Shown here one piece after another: positions 29,607-39,215 of a stretch of 64,000 bases of DNA. The stretch is from Craspedostauros australis (Eukaryota; Bacillariophyta; Bacillariophyceae; Mastogloiales; Achnanthaceae), in assembly GCA_026770025.1 (NCBI GenBank), contig JAMXDE010000014.1:124001-188000 (forward strand), in the 5' to 3' direction. Position numbers and translations under genes: made by a program. The notes under the pieces were generated by a model, which saw only the letters and a program-made list of their open reading frames with translations, did not search any database and had not been told where the DNA came from. The first letter of the stretch is position 1; each line of letters begins with the position of its first letter.

Positions 29607-31872
29607 ATGTCTTCACAGACAGCTGATGCAGGTGACAATGGCGGCGCGGCGAACTACACGGTGATGATCGTCGCGTCGGCGCCGGTTGGTTCGGGCCTCG
29701 TCCATGCCGTTACGGTCACACAGCCTGCGCAATCGTGGACAGTAATTCGTGGGCAGGACGACTTCGTAGCAATTGGCAACGCTCTGCAGGACGTTGTTCC
29801 CGAGCTGCCGCTGTGCCCGCAGAGTAGCAGCGGCACCGACACAGCAGGCGGAACGGAAGCCGCATCATCCGCCAGCGGCGACATCAACAGCCTGGTGCGA
29901 GCGAGGAATGACCTCCAGCAATGGCTCAACGAACTGCTCGTCCACGAGAGCGTGCGCAGCTCGCCTGCCATCATCAACTTCCTCACCTACGCCGTCAACA
30001 TGATCCCGCCTCAGTTCGAGGGAATCCCATGGACGAGCTTCGCGCCCGATGGATCGGTCCTCTCCACGTCCCAGCCGTACGGCTCCTCCGGTCAGTCGGC
30101 GGGAGCTGGCTACGGCGGATCGCAGAATCTCGACGACATGGAGATGGATGAGATGTTCGACGGCGGCGACGACGACGGCGCGAGCCTCGGCCAGGGCGAC
30201 ACGGACGACGAGGACGACTTCCATCGTCAGGAACGGTACAGGCCCATCGATGAGGAGGTCACCATGGAGGACGAAGAAGACTTCCTGCGCATGGCCCGCG
30301 AGGTGGAGATGGTGGAGGACGTAGGGTCGTTGGCCCAGAGCATGGGGGCAAAAACCTTGGGAAAATCGCTGCAGCTGCAGGCTGAATTGGGCGCCATGCG
30401 GCAGATGCAGGCTCAGCAGAGCAAGCAGGAGATGGCGGCACTGGAACTGGGCACGATCGCAGCCGGAAATGCCGGTTCGGCGCACGGTGGCGGGATCGGC
30501 AACATCATGGAGAGTGCGGGCATGCCTTCCGGAGAAGGTGTTGACTACAGCAGCTTCACCATGAGCAGGCCAGAATCAGCCCCCAGGCTGGACTCCTTCA
30601 AGCTCATTCGCGTGATCGGAAAGGGTTCCTTCGGTGAGTTTGCACTGCACGCGCGTGGCTTGGTCCATTTCGCATGTTGCATGTTTGTCATTCTCTTACG
30701 ATTCATCTCATCCTCGCATGCTCACATGTGTCTTGACCTGTCTCTCACTTTCGCTTTCTCACTTGCGCATCTCCGCACACTCTCATTCATCCTGTGATGG
30801 CGATGTACCTGTTCTATCCTCTTCCGCAACACCAACCATCTCTGGTGATGACTTACGACAACAACGATCACGCCATACAACACCGCCACACACAGGCAAG
30901 GTATTTCTCGTCAAGGAGCTCAAGACACACAATGCGTACGCATTGAAGGTTCTGAAGAAGGATAACATCATCCGCAGGAATCAAGTCGAGCACACGAAGA
31001 CGGAACGCAGCGTGCTGGGATACGTGAAGCATCCATTCATCGTCGGGATGAACATGGCGTTCCAATCCTCCTCCAAGCTCTTCTTCGTCCTCGACTACTG
31101 CGCAGGAGGTGAGCTCTTCTTCCACCTCCAGAAGGTGGGCAAGTTCAGCGAGAGCAGAGCCCGGTTTTACACCGCCGAAATCCTCCTGGCCATCAGCTAC
31201 GTCCACAGCCTCGACATCATCTACCGCGATCTCAAACCAGAGAACGTCCTCCTCGATGCCCAGGGCCACATTCGGCTCACCGACTTCGGACTGTCCAAGG
31301 AGGGTGTCACCTCCAGCTCCAGCGGCGCCTACAGCTTCTGCGGCACTCCAGAGTACCTGTCTCCAGAAATCCTTGACAGGAAGGGACATGGCTTCGCTGT
31401 CGATTGGTGGAGTCTCGGTGCGTTGCTGTACGAAATGTTGACCAGCCTCCCTCCATTCTACTGTGAAAACCGAGATCGGTTGTTTGACAACATCCGCAAG
31501 CGCGAGCTGCAGTACCCCGGATCCTTGTCGTCCTCATCCCGGGCCCTCCTGAAGGGTCTACTCACGAAGGATCCAAAGAAGCGTCTCGGCAGCGGACCGA
31601 GTGACGCCGACGAAATCAAGGCGCACGAATTCTTCAACCCCATCGATTGGGACAAGCTCAAGGTGAGGGACGTCAAGCCACCGTGGGTGCCACAGATCAA
31701 GAGCGATCAGGACACCAGCCAGTTCGACAAGGAGTTCACGAACATGCCATTCTCCAGCCCGCACAGCCTCCAGAGGTCTCAGCTCCATGGCAAGGGCGAC
31801 AACGCATTCGAGGGGTTCACATGGACAGACAGGAGGGGCACAGCGCTTGCGCGTCAGGCACAGCGTGGTTGA
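29607..31872 (+). CDS. PX domain plus AGC-type serine/threonine kinase
   Basis: A signalling kinase predicted to be brought to phosphoinositide-bearing membranes by its PX domain. Exons are 29607-30633 and 30896-31872, phase 1, 667 residues. The join completes the glycine loop I-G-K-G-S-F-G-K-V-F. Residues of about 15-150 look like a PX domain, with W-T-V-I-R-G-Q-D-D-F and the later R-N-D-L-Q-Q-W-L-N-E-L-L helix. An acidic linker and a methionine/glutamine-rich coiled coil follow (about 170-300). Kinase residues: Lys360 in Y-A-L-K-V-L-K, catalytic Y-R-D-L-K-P-E-N (Asp454), D-F-G (Asp472), activation-loop S-F-C-G-T-P-E-Y-L-S-P-E, and a C-terminal AGC extension ending in the hydrophobic motif F-E-G-F-T-W (Thr651 as likely phosphosite). 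PDK1- and TORC2-type control is expected from the family. The kinase domain is nearest the AKT/SGK/S6K group by eye. Confidence 0.92.
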
Positions 31873-32085
31873 TGCAATCGAGGCAACGCAAGAGAGTTAA
31901 TAATACAAGACTGCAGAAAGGCAGAGAGCGAGAAGCGCCAGAGGATGTCACGTCCCGGTAACATGATACAACGCTCTGCTTCATCGAAAGTAAATGTCAA
32001 CAAGACGAAGTGATGTTCTATTGCCGTTGCCATGTGCGCTCGGCGTGATCGATGTGCTGATGGGTCCAGCTCTGTTTCACGATGC

Positions 32086-33196
32086 TCATCTCACGACTGT
32101 GCATTGGAAGGACCGAAATAGGCCAGCCGAATAAGCTTCCTGCGATATGATTCGATACCTCCCAGTGGAACGGATGAGGCCTTCCACATCTTGATTGTAC
32201 ACGCAGCCTCGACCTCCGAGGGATGCCGCCGCCTGCGCCGTCACGTCCTGGTACATGCCGAGAAATGAATTCGATGATCTGTTGTTCTCCAGCAGAAGCA
32301 CCTTGCCTGGAGGAATTGGGAACACAGCCGAATGTGCATACTCGCACATACGTGGAGCAAAATGTTGATTGAACAGGTGTCAGAAGTGACAGATGGGTGC
32401 GCGCAGATTCTCCGTAAAGTCGCACTCGCACGTCGTCTGGACCATAGGATTACATTCATTCCGTCCCATGCATCATTTCTGCAATGGAAACAGACCACTC
32501 ACCGCCATTCCCTGAAGCACTCTGCTTCTTCACAACGCCCGCGACCTGATTCAAGCAGTTCAGCGCACCCCGATTCCCCATGACACAAAGTGAAAAGCTG
32601 TCCACGACCGTATCGAATGCATCCTCGCCGAATAGCTCCACAAGCTGCGTCGTGGCATCGCCCTGGATCAATTTGATGCGCCGTGATGATGTACCCTCTT
32701 GTCCCTGCAGTAGAGGCAGATCGTTCACCTTCTTTCTTGCTTCTGCGAGCATGCCCTCCGATATATCCACCAAGGTCAACGAATCGATCTGACCCCAATC
32801 GTATTTGTCCAAATTCAGTCCAGTGCCGACGCCGATCTCAAGAACGTCGCCTTTGGCAGTTCGGAAGAGCTTGGCGCGCGCCGCATCGATGCCGAGCACG
32901 GTGGATGCCTCACCTCCGTCCAACGCATCGTACTTGGGGGCAAAGGTGTCGTAGGCCGCCGATGCTTCATCGGCCGTCATGGCGGAGGCCGCATTGCCAG
33001 ATATCGTGGCGACGGAACCGACGATCGTTGTGTGGGTGAAGGCACGCCGGCTGATTGCATCATCGCGTGTTGGCTGTCGCGGGTTCAACGCATTCGTTTC
33101 TCGTTGCAGAAGGAAACACAGCACCGCCACCATCACGAGCAGCGGTGTACGTGATCGTACTCGAATTGCCGTGGGTACGACTACGCACGGCATCAT
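32086..33196 (-). CDS. Class I SAM-dependent methyltransferase with organelle-targeting N-terminus
   Basis: A UbiE/COQ5/OMS1-like methyltransferase. Exons on the minus strand are 33196-32503 and 32306-32086, phase 1, giving 304 residues; the join makes G-K-V-L-L-L-E, the usual strand after motif III. Motif I is V-L-E-I-G-V-G-T-G-L-N-L; the acidic loop is L-V-D-I-S-E-G-M-L; motif II is F-D-T-V-V-D-S-F-S-L-C. The N-terminus begins M-M-P-C-V-V-V, has a hydrophobic core L-L-V-M-V-A-V-L-C-F-L-L, then a basic stretch and R-R-A-F-T-H-T-T-I-V-G-S ending near A-A-S-A. This reads as an ER signal, a transit stretch and possibly a twin-arginine-like lumen signal. Where it acts is inferred only. The substrate may be a quinone or another small molecule. 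It converges on the PX-kinase gene with a 213-base spacer. Confidence 0.85.
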
Positions 33197-33863
33197 GACG
33201 GCTGATTTGATGAGAGGTGAGAGGCGACAAGGTTGCCGCTGTAGGTACGACGCTCCACCGAATCTTATGCCAACAGATCTAAGTACTTTTCGTTGAATAC
33301 GTGCATGACTGACACCTCCACGTAAACGACGGCGAGTGGTGGCATCGGCATCATGCTGAAGTTCGTTTGATCGCTTGATTGGTTTGTGGTTGTGATTGCA
33401 GAGAAATCGTATCTTTCGTGATTGGTGATGTCTTCCACTGTACTCAGGATATGGTACCGCATTTTCTACGTTGGAGTACAGGTTAATGTATTTATGCCTT
33501 ATTTTAAGCACATTGTGTTTAACAAGACTCAATTGCAACGAAAGCGGTGATTTGTTAGGAGTGAAAATCACCGATCAACACGTGATCAGACGTATATATA
33601 AAATGTCACTATTTGCCTTATATCCAAATCCGACCGTCACGGTATTCCTGTGCCGTCAACCAATCACTCAGTGGTACCCACTCCTCCGCAAACGTCACTT
33701 GTTGGATTTCACGGAGGCATCAACAACATCGCTCCCACCACACATTCACCAACTTCCCCAATCATCGCCAACGGAGATCAAAGCGAGATCGGCAATCCCT
33801 CCAAGTACCCACACACTCGAGCCAGCACTTGAGCGATAACAATAAATAGCAGCAGCTGCGACA
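33197..33863. other. Divergent promoter region of methyltransferase and plastid protein
   Basis: This 667-base spacer lies between outward-facing genes. There is a clear AT-rich TATA-like run, gtatatataaaa, at about 33591-33602. The sequence from about 33660 to 33863 is C/A-rich and probably the leader of the plus-strand gene. Confidence 0.5.
33591..33602 (+). promoter_or_regulatory. TATA-like element upstream of the plastid protein gene
   Basis: The string gtatatataaaa lies about 260 bases upstream of the ATG at 33864. It is the cleanest TATA-like match I noticed in the host spacers. With a leader of roughly 230 bases it could position transcription of that gene. The strand assignment is inference from orientation. 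Confidence 0.3.
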
Positions 33864-35087
33864 ATGAGCCGATTCCAGTCCGTTGCCGTTCAAGCATTAT
33901 GCATCGCAGCGGCGTGCATCGCATCCGTGGCACCCTTCAGCATCACCCCTGCCTCCTTCGGTGCATCTCTCGGCAATGCTGTCAAAAGCAGCATCACAGT
34001 CAATACCAACGCCAACATCAATGTCAATGCCAACCGTGATCCTCGCTCCATCGCGCTGCATGCCACATGGAGCGACAGCCGCGCTGTCCGAGACTACCAA
34101 GAGTTCTTGTCCTCCGGCAAGCAAGAGCCAGATCGCAAGGAGGATGTGCCCTCCGTGATCATCCGACCATTCGATGGACAAGGCAACTTGGAGCTGGCCG
34201 AAGCGTTGCACCGAATGGGGGACGGCAATGATCTGGTCCTCACGCCGGATCAGCACTTGCCACCTGACGTGAACGGCAACCCCGAGTACCCCATCTACGT
34301 CACGCTGCCGCCACAGCAGATTGCATACTTCATCCAGAATCTGCCGGCAAGCTACGAAGAGCGCTACGACGACTTCGTCTTCTTCTCGGGCGGCCTCGTC
34401 TACGGCAACATCGAGGACGTCCTGCGCGAGTACGGATACTGCCGCGACTCCATGACGCAGTGCCTCATCACCGGCTTGAAGATGACGCCGGCCAAGTCCT
34501 TCGTGGACGTTGGTGTGTCGTTGGGCACGGACGCCATGGGCGAGGAGAAGTGGGCCGGACGATGCACGGCATGCGGCAAATGGAACGGCGCCATCGCGCA
34601 GCGGTTGCAACGCCACGACGTGCATTGCGACATGGACTTTTACCGCGATTGGCGACGTCGCATGTGGGAGCGCTGCACCTTCGATGCCGTGTTCCATCTG
34701 ATCGGCGCCGTGCGTGACGAGGCGACGACGCTGGCGGATGTCGGCCTGTACTACGAGAATGAAGTCAGCGACATGGTGTGGGAGGTGTCGATGTCGTTGC
34801 GCGGGTGGAAGGCCATCACGTTGTTGTACGGCTTCGAGCAACGTCTTTCCGGCATGGCGGCGCAGCCGGAAACCAACATGCAGTGCATGGTGGACGAGAG
34901 CATGTACCCGTTCATTTGGGGCAACCGCGTCTTCACGGAATGCAAGATGATTTCCGAGTACATGTGGTTTGCCCGCGAGCAGAAGGGCTTGTTCGCATCG
35001 TGCGAATTGCCGCCGCAGCCGTCGGATGGTGAAGAGATGAAGAGTATCATGCGGCAAGGCAACATGCGGGCGGATGGCGTGATCTAA
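33864..35087 (+). CDS. Plastid-targeted ketopantoate-reductase-like protein
   Basis: Single exon, 407 residues. The N-terminus is a model secondary-plastid presequence: a signal peptide core (A-L-C-I-A-A-A-C-I-A-S-V-A) followed by A-P-F-S-I, the ASAFAP-type junction, then an S/N/T-rich transit stretch. The mature part resembles a plant and algal chloroplast family related to ketopantoate reductase and 6-phosphogluconate dehydrogenase: M-G-D-G-N-D-L-V, then Y-D-D-F-V-F-F-S-G-G, C-L-I-T-G-L-K, and the helical half with C-G-K-W-N-G-A-I-A-Q-R-L and F-D-A-V-F-H-L-I-G-A-V-R. The expected glycine-rich nucleotide motif near the mature N-terminus is weak (G-Q-G-N-L-E-L), so NAD(P)H binding is unsure and the protein may not be a working reductase. 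The family assignment is from memory of plant homologues. A 10-bp stem-loop follows 28 bases after the stop. Confidence 0.78.
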   Translation: MSRFQSVAVQALCIAAACIASVAPFSITPASFGASLGNAVKSSITVNTNANINVNANRDPRSIALHATWSDSRAVRDYQEFLSSGKQEPDRKEDVPSVIIRPFDGQGNLELAEALHRMGDGNDLVLTPDQHLPPDVNGNPEYPIYVTLPPQQIAYFIQNLPASYEERYDDFVFFSGGLVYGNIEDVLREYGYCRDSMTQCLITGLKMTPAKSFVDVGVSLGTDAMGEEKWAGRCTACGKWNGAIAQRLQRHDVHCDMDFYRDWRRRMWERCTFDAVFHLIGAVRDEATTLADVGLYYENEVSDMVWEVSMSLRGWKAITLLYGFEQRLSGMAAQPETNMQCMVDESMYPFIWGNRVFTECKMISEYMWFAREQKGLFASCELPPQPSDGEEMKSIMRQGNMRADGVI

Positions 35088-35577
35088 GTCTGTTAACAGA
35101 GGGTGGAGAGACGTGCGTGTCCATGTGCATGTGCATGGACACGTTGATGCAAAGCTAGTGTCGGCTTCATTTGGTGTTGCAGCGAACAGATGACCTCGAT
35201 ACATACGAGCCACGATGGAATCAAGAGTAGCACATGTCTGCCTCCGAACATTGTGCTGGATATACTCAACCTTGAGCGATATTGATTTTCTTTCGTTGTA
35301 TTGCATTTTATTGTATTGTATTGTATTGCAGTGTACAAGTAGCTCATTCATGTGTGGACGAGAGCATGACTGAAGTGTATGGTGGAGCACTCATATCTGC
35401 AATCTTCTACTCTATTGGACTACGAGTTGAGTGTAGTCGTGCTCGTCGGCTGATGGTTCGTGACAGAAAGAGATGAGATGGATGTGTTTTGGAGACGTGG
35501 AAGAATTCACTCGTTCCCAAAACCCCACAACACAAGACACACAATTATTCCTCTCCCATCATTGGACGTCCAAAGCA
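35088..35577. other. Spacer with hairpin and GTATT repeat
   Basis: It holds a stem-loop at 35116-35143, a run of about four TGTAT/TTGTA-type units at 35300-35332, and some TACTC/GAGTA words. The ankyrin-protein frame stays open back to 35473, where another ATG lies. No separate gene is supported. Confidence 0.5.
35116..35143 (+). other. 10-bp stem-loop after the plastid protein gene
   Basis: The arms cgtgtccatg (35116-35125) and catggacacg (35134-35143) are perfect inverted copies around an 8-base loop, tgcatgtg. It starts 28 bases past the TAA stop at 35085-35087, so it would lie in the 3' untranslated region. Confidence 0.7.
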
Positions 35578-37134
35578 ATGCAGACCCATTCACAACACCA
35601 GCAGCAGCAGCAGCAACGCGCTGCATCGTCGAACTCTGATCCGACCACAACACGATCGCGCAAACGAAAGTCCGCCGATTCCTTGGGACGACTCGATCGC
35701 AGCAGCACGTCTGCCGGCAGAGGCTGCGATGCTGGTTGGACGCGATGTCCTCTGTGCGGCGACGTCTCCGCCAAGAAGTTCGCAATGGGCCGAGGCATCG
35801 CCATGCATCTTCATACTGTGCATGCGCCGTGGAAGGCAACGAAGCTGCAAAACAAGATCCGCCGACGGCATCACGAAGCCCAGGCACGACGTGATGCGAA
35901 GGATCGGGCCGCGGCCAGTCGCAGGGCGAGTGCATCGTTTCAGCCGATGCGGCCTTGGCAGCCGTCGCAGGCGGAGATCGATGAATGGGATGCGAGAGTT
36001 TGCGATGTGTTGAAAGCGATGGGAGGGCAGGACGAGAATGGAGCCAAAAGTGGCAACGCGATGCAACGTGACATTGATGACGATGATGCAAGTCCAGCTG
36101 GATCATCACCAGGGCCGAAACGGCAGAAGGTGCAGCTGGAAGGCCCGAATGTTGACATGAACTACACAAACCAGAAGAGGAAGGTCGACAAGAATGGCAA
36201 TGACGCAACATCGTACAAGGCAAGCTTACCGCGCTTCTTGCAACTTGCAGCTGATGGACGCATCGCAGAACTCAAAGCGCTTGTGAAGCAGACAACAGAT
36301 GCCATCCTCAAACAGAGCCACAATGATCCTACTGGCGTAGATAACAATGGTGACGAGACAGTCAATGCCGTTCATGCGGCTTTCGCAATGAAACAGGCCG
36401 ATTCGATTCTGCAGTTGCTGGCCACGGAGGATAGACACAGATCGACCGCCGAGCACTGGGCTGCCGGCGGTGGGCACGTGGACTGCCTGCAATATCTCAT
36501 GGATCTTCGAAGGAAGCACACGACTGCAGCATCACCGTCAGCACAGTCGAAATCAACCAACATGGCCGTTGTCACAGCGACGAAACCAAACAGACGGCGT
36601 GACGGAAAGACTCCATTGCACTACGCCGCCAGGAATGGACGATTGGAATGTCTCAAGTACTTGCTGCGGAACGCTGACCCGCCATGCGACCCCAACATCC
36701 GATCCGGCGATGGCACGACCCCGTTGCACATGGCATGTTACGGAGGTCATCTTGCGGCCGTGTCTTGCCTCGTCGATCACGGTGCGGACATACATGCTCG
36801 CAATGATTGGGACTGCTCCGCCGCACACTGGGTCGCCATGACCATCAATAAGCAGCACGATGAGATCTGGCGTCTGTGCCGATTCCTGCGACAGCATGGC
36901 GTTGCCTTCACGCGCAAACAGACGCACGGCCATTCCGCGCTGCACAAAGCCGCGCAGCATCGAAACGCGGCGGTTCTGTCCTGGATGGCATCGAATGGCG
37001 GGGCGGGTTTGTCCATGGAGGAGAAGGCGGAGGCTGGCACGCCGGATAAAGGAGGCCACACTCCGAGCTCCATTTGGGAATCGAATGGTGGTGACAGCGA
37101 CATACTGGAGATGCTGCGATCTCACGGCTGGTAA
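35578..37134 (+). CDS. C2H2-type zinc finger and ankyrin-repeat protein
   Basis: Single exon, 518 residues from the ATG at 35578. A glutamine-rich start is followed by a basic R-S-R-K-R-K nuclear-signal-like patch, then a zinc finger at about residues 57-82: C-P-L-C, then H-L-H-T-V-H. A basic helix and a disordered middle follow. From about residue 215 there are roughly six to seven ankyrin repeats, clearest in D-G-K-T-P-L-H-Y-A-A-R-N-G, D-G-T-T-P-L-H-M-A-C-Y-G-G-H and H-S-A-L-H-K-A-A. The final repeat is degenerate. Likely a nuclear protein-interaction factor; its partner is not predictable. An earlier in-frame ATG at 35473 would add 35 residues of no special character. Confidence 0.83.
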   Translation: MQTHSQHQQQQQQRAASSNSDPTTTRSRKRKSADSLGRLDRSSTSAGRGCDAGWTRCPLCGDVSAKKFAMGRGIAMHLHTVHAPWKATKLQNKIRRRHHEAQARRDAKDRAAASRRASASFQPMRPWQPSQAEIDEWDARVCDVLKAMGGQDENGAKSGNAMQRDIDDDDASPAGSSPGPKRQKVQLEGPNVDMNYTNQKRKVDKNGNDATSYKASLPRFLQLAADGRIAELKALVKQTTDAILKQSHNDPTGVDNNGDETVNAVHAAFAMKQADSILQLLATEDRHRSTAEHWAAGGGHVDCLQYLMDLRRKHTTAASPSAQSKSTNMAVVTATKPNRRRDGKTPLHYAARNGRLECLKYLLRNADPPCDPNIRSGDGTTPLHMACYGGHLAAVSCLVDHGADIHARNDWDCSAAHWVAMTINKQHDEIWRLCRFLRQHGVAFTRKQTHGHSALHKAAQHRNAAVLSWMASNGGAGLSMEEKAEAGTPDKGGHTPSSIWESNGGDSDILEMLRSHGW

Positions 37135-37563
37135 AATCATATAATAAGATTATCATACGCAGAGGAGTTGCATTCATTCATGTTCTGCCCGTTGGGTATC
37201 AAGAGTGCTCTCGCATTGAATGCTCTTCCTTGTCTCACGATGAACATCGCCTACATTCATTCCGTAAGTCTAGAGAGCGCATCATCGCATTTTTTGTCTT
37301 CTCCCGCCACAATTTGGTTCCTTTCGGCGGCTTGTCCCCCACCCACCAAAACAAGGCAGCAACGTGACACCATGTTTTCTTCACCAACTCTCTTTCGCAC
37401 AAGAGAAGAAAGAAAATACGCGATTGAATCAAACAATTCGCTCCATCACCCACTCTCTCCGTTCTCGTCCATCAAATCGGCGCGCAGAGGCCATAACCAC
37501 AACATCAGCAGCAGCAGCAGCAGCAGTAGCAGCAGCAACAACAATTGTAATATAGCAATCATC
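37135..37563. other. Spacer and leader before the carrier-like gene
   Basis: It includes a short AT-rich stretch just after the ankyrin stop (ataat-aag-attat, small hairpin) and, at about 37503-37540, a CAG/CAA triplet run that is untranslated under the start chosen at 37564. The downstream frame is open back to 37168 but has no family resemblance there. Confidence 0.5.
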
Positions 37564-38835
37564 ATGAACATGAAGCGCAGCCGATTTGCGCCAACCACAG
37601 GGCAGCTGCTGGCATGCAGTGTCGCGGTCGCCTTCCTGCTGGACGTCAACGACTCCGCGCCGACGGACAATGCCGACAGCGCTGCTCCGCACAGAACCCT
37701 GCGCGGCGGATCGACCGTGCAAGTGGACGACGCATCCTTCACGACGACGAGCCTCATCCTCGCCAAGGCCACGAAGCGTGCGCTGGGCGGTGGCATCCCC
37801 GGTGCCATCGCGGGCGTCGTGCAGGTTCTGTCATTGATGTGGCTGCGCACCGTCATCAACTACCAATGTCGCTACGGCACCAACTTCACGCAGGCCATGA
37901 AGACGCTGTACAAGGAGGACGGCGTGCGTCGGTTCTACCGCGGGCTTGGCTTTGCCCTGTTCCAGGCGCCCATGTCGCGTTTCGTCAGCACGGCCTCCAA
38001 TGACGGCACGCAGTATTTGCTGGCGAACCTGGCCTTGACGCAGAATTGGGGGCCGGCCGTGACCACTTTGGTGGCGGCCGTCATTGTTGGTATCATCCGA
38101 ATGAGCCTCATGCCGATCGACACCATGAAGACCGTCCTGCAAGTGGATTCCACGGAAGGCTACCAGAATCTCATGCAGCGAGTGGGAGAAGGCAAACTGG
38201 GCGTCCTGTACCAAGGAGCTGTCGCCAATGCCATATCATCTTCGGCGTCGCACTATCCATGGTATGTTGAGGGGTCCTTGCACTCATACTAACGCGGAGA
38301 ATGCGTGTATCGTACTCTTATTGCATTGCATTACAGTGCATTACGTTGCATTGCCTGCGCTTGTTGGCATGTCATCGTGCGCTTGCGCTCGCCCTCATTC
38401 GATCAACGACTCAACCACTCGCCCTCATTCCTTGCTTTTCCCTCGTCTCATTCTTCATTGCACGCACTCTACTCTATGTTTATCCATCTCCGCTCTCCAC
38501 GCAGGTTCCTCACCTACAACATCCTCTCAACGAGCAAGCAGTTGCATCATTTCCTTCCACGGGATCTGCTGCGCAACGCCTTGATCGGCCTCGTTGCCAG
38601 CATGGTATCGGACACCGTTGTGAATGCCGCCCGCGTGGTCAAAACAACGAAGCAATCGGTTGCGACGAAGCGTGACATGTCGTATGCGGAGATCATTCGC
38701 ATGATCGTGGCCGCGGATGGATGGAAGGGATTGTTCGGCCGTGGACTGCGAACCAGAATAGTTGCCAACGCCGTGCAATCCATCCTCTTCACGGTCATGT
38801 GGAGGGGACTTGTGGACTACTTCCAGCGTCAATAG
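37564..38835 (+). CDS. Degenerate mitochondrial-carrier-family protein, organelle-targeted
   Basis: Exons are 37564-38261 and 38505-38835, phase 2 (GTATGT donor, GCAG acceptor), 342 residues. The three-repeat carrier layout is visible: a first repeat with R-T-V-I-N-Y-Q and F-Y-R-G-L-G; a second with the one good signature, P-I-D-T-M-K, and V-L-Y-Q-G-A; a third with D-T-V-V-N-A-A-R-V-V-K and L-F-G-R-G-L. The first and third P-x-D-x-x-K motifs are lost, so typical three-fold gating may not operate. An N-terminal extension of about 60 residues has a hydrophobic core (L-L-A-C-S-V-A-V-A-F-L-L-D-V) and an L-R-G-G motif, unusual for carriers, which normally lack presequences. It may sit in a plastid membrane instead of the mitochondrion; this is inference. 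Confidence 0.8.
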
Positions 38836-39215
38836 AGTGGGGAGAGTGGGGAGATCGTTATAAGCTACTATTAAGTGAGAATGCTCTGGAGAGTGGAGTG
38901 TTCCACTAAATCATGTCTATTATATGTACTAGTTACATGGGCTGGGAGAAGTATGTGCGTATGACTACTCCAAGTGTTCTCTGCGAAATGCATCGTATTT
39001 CGCTGTTGTACTTGCTACCTCTACTCCACTCTCCTCGACTCGGAGTTGTTGTATGGTATGGTACCCGACCTGTTCGACGCAGTGACGAAGGATGCAGAGT
39101 AGTCGTCATGTGGCACCATCGGAATAATACTCTGCGTTGCCTCCCCACACTCCAACAACGCAGAACGATGCATTTGACGCAGTCAATTGTGACATAACCT
39201 CTTGATTCTATTTGC
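38836..39215. other. Spacer between convergent carrier-like and CCR4 genes
   Basis: This is 380 bases with many TACTC/GAGTA-type words (about 39000-39140) and a small agtgga/tccact inverted repeat (about 38895-38910). No gene. Confidence 0.5.

Noticed and set aside
33897-35390. 497-codon open frame antisense to the plastid ketopantoate-reductase-like gene
   Set aside because: It mirrors the codon bias of the sense gene, has H/V/R-rich composition without domains, and the sense frame has a clear presequence and family match.
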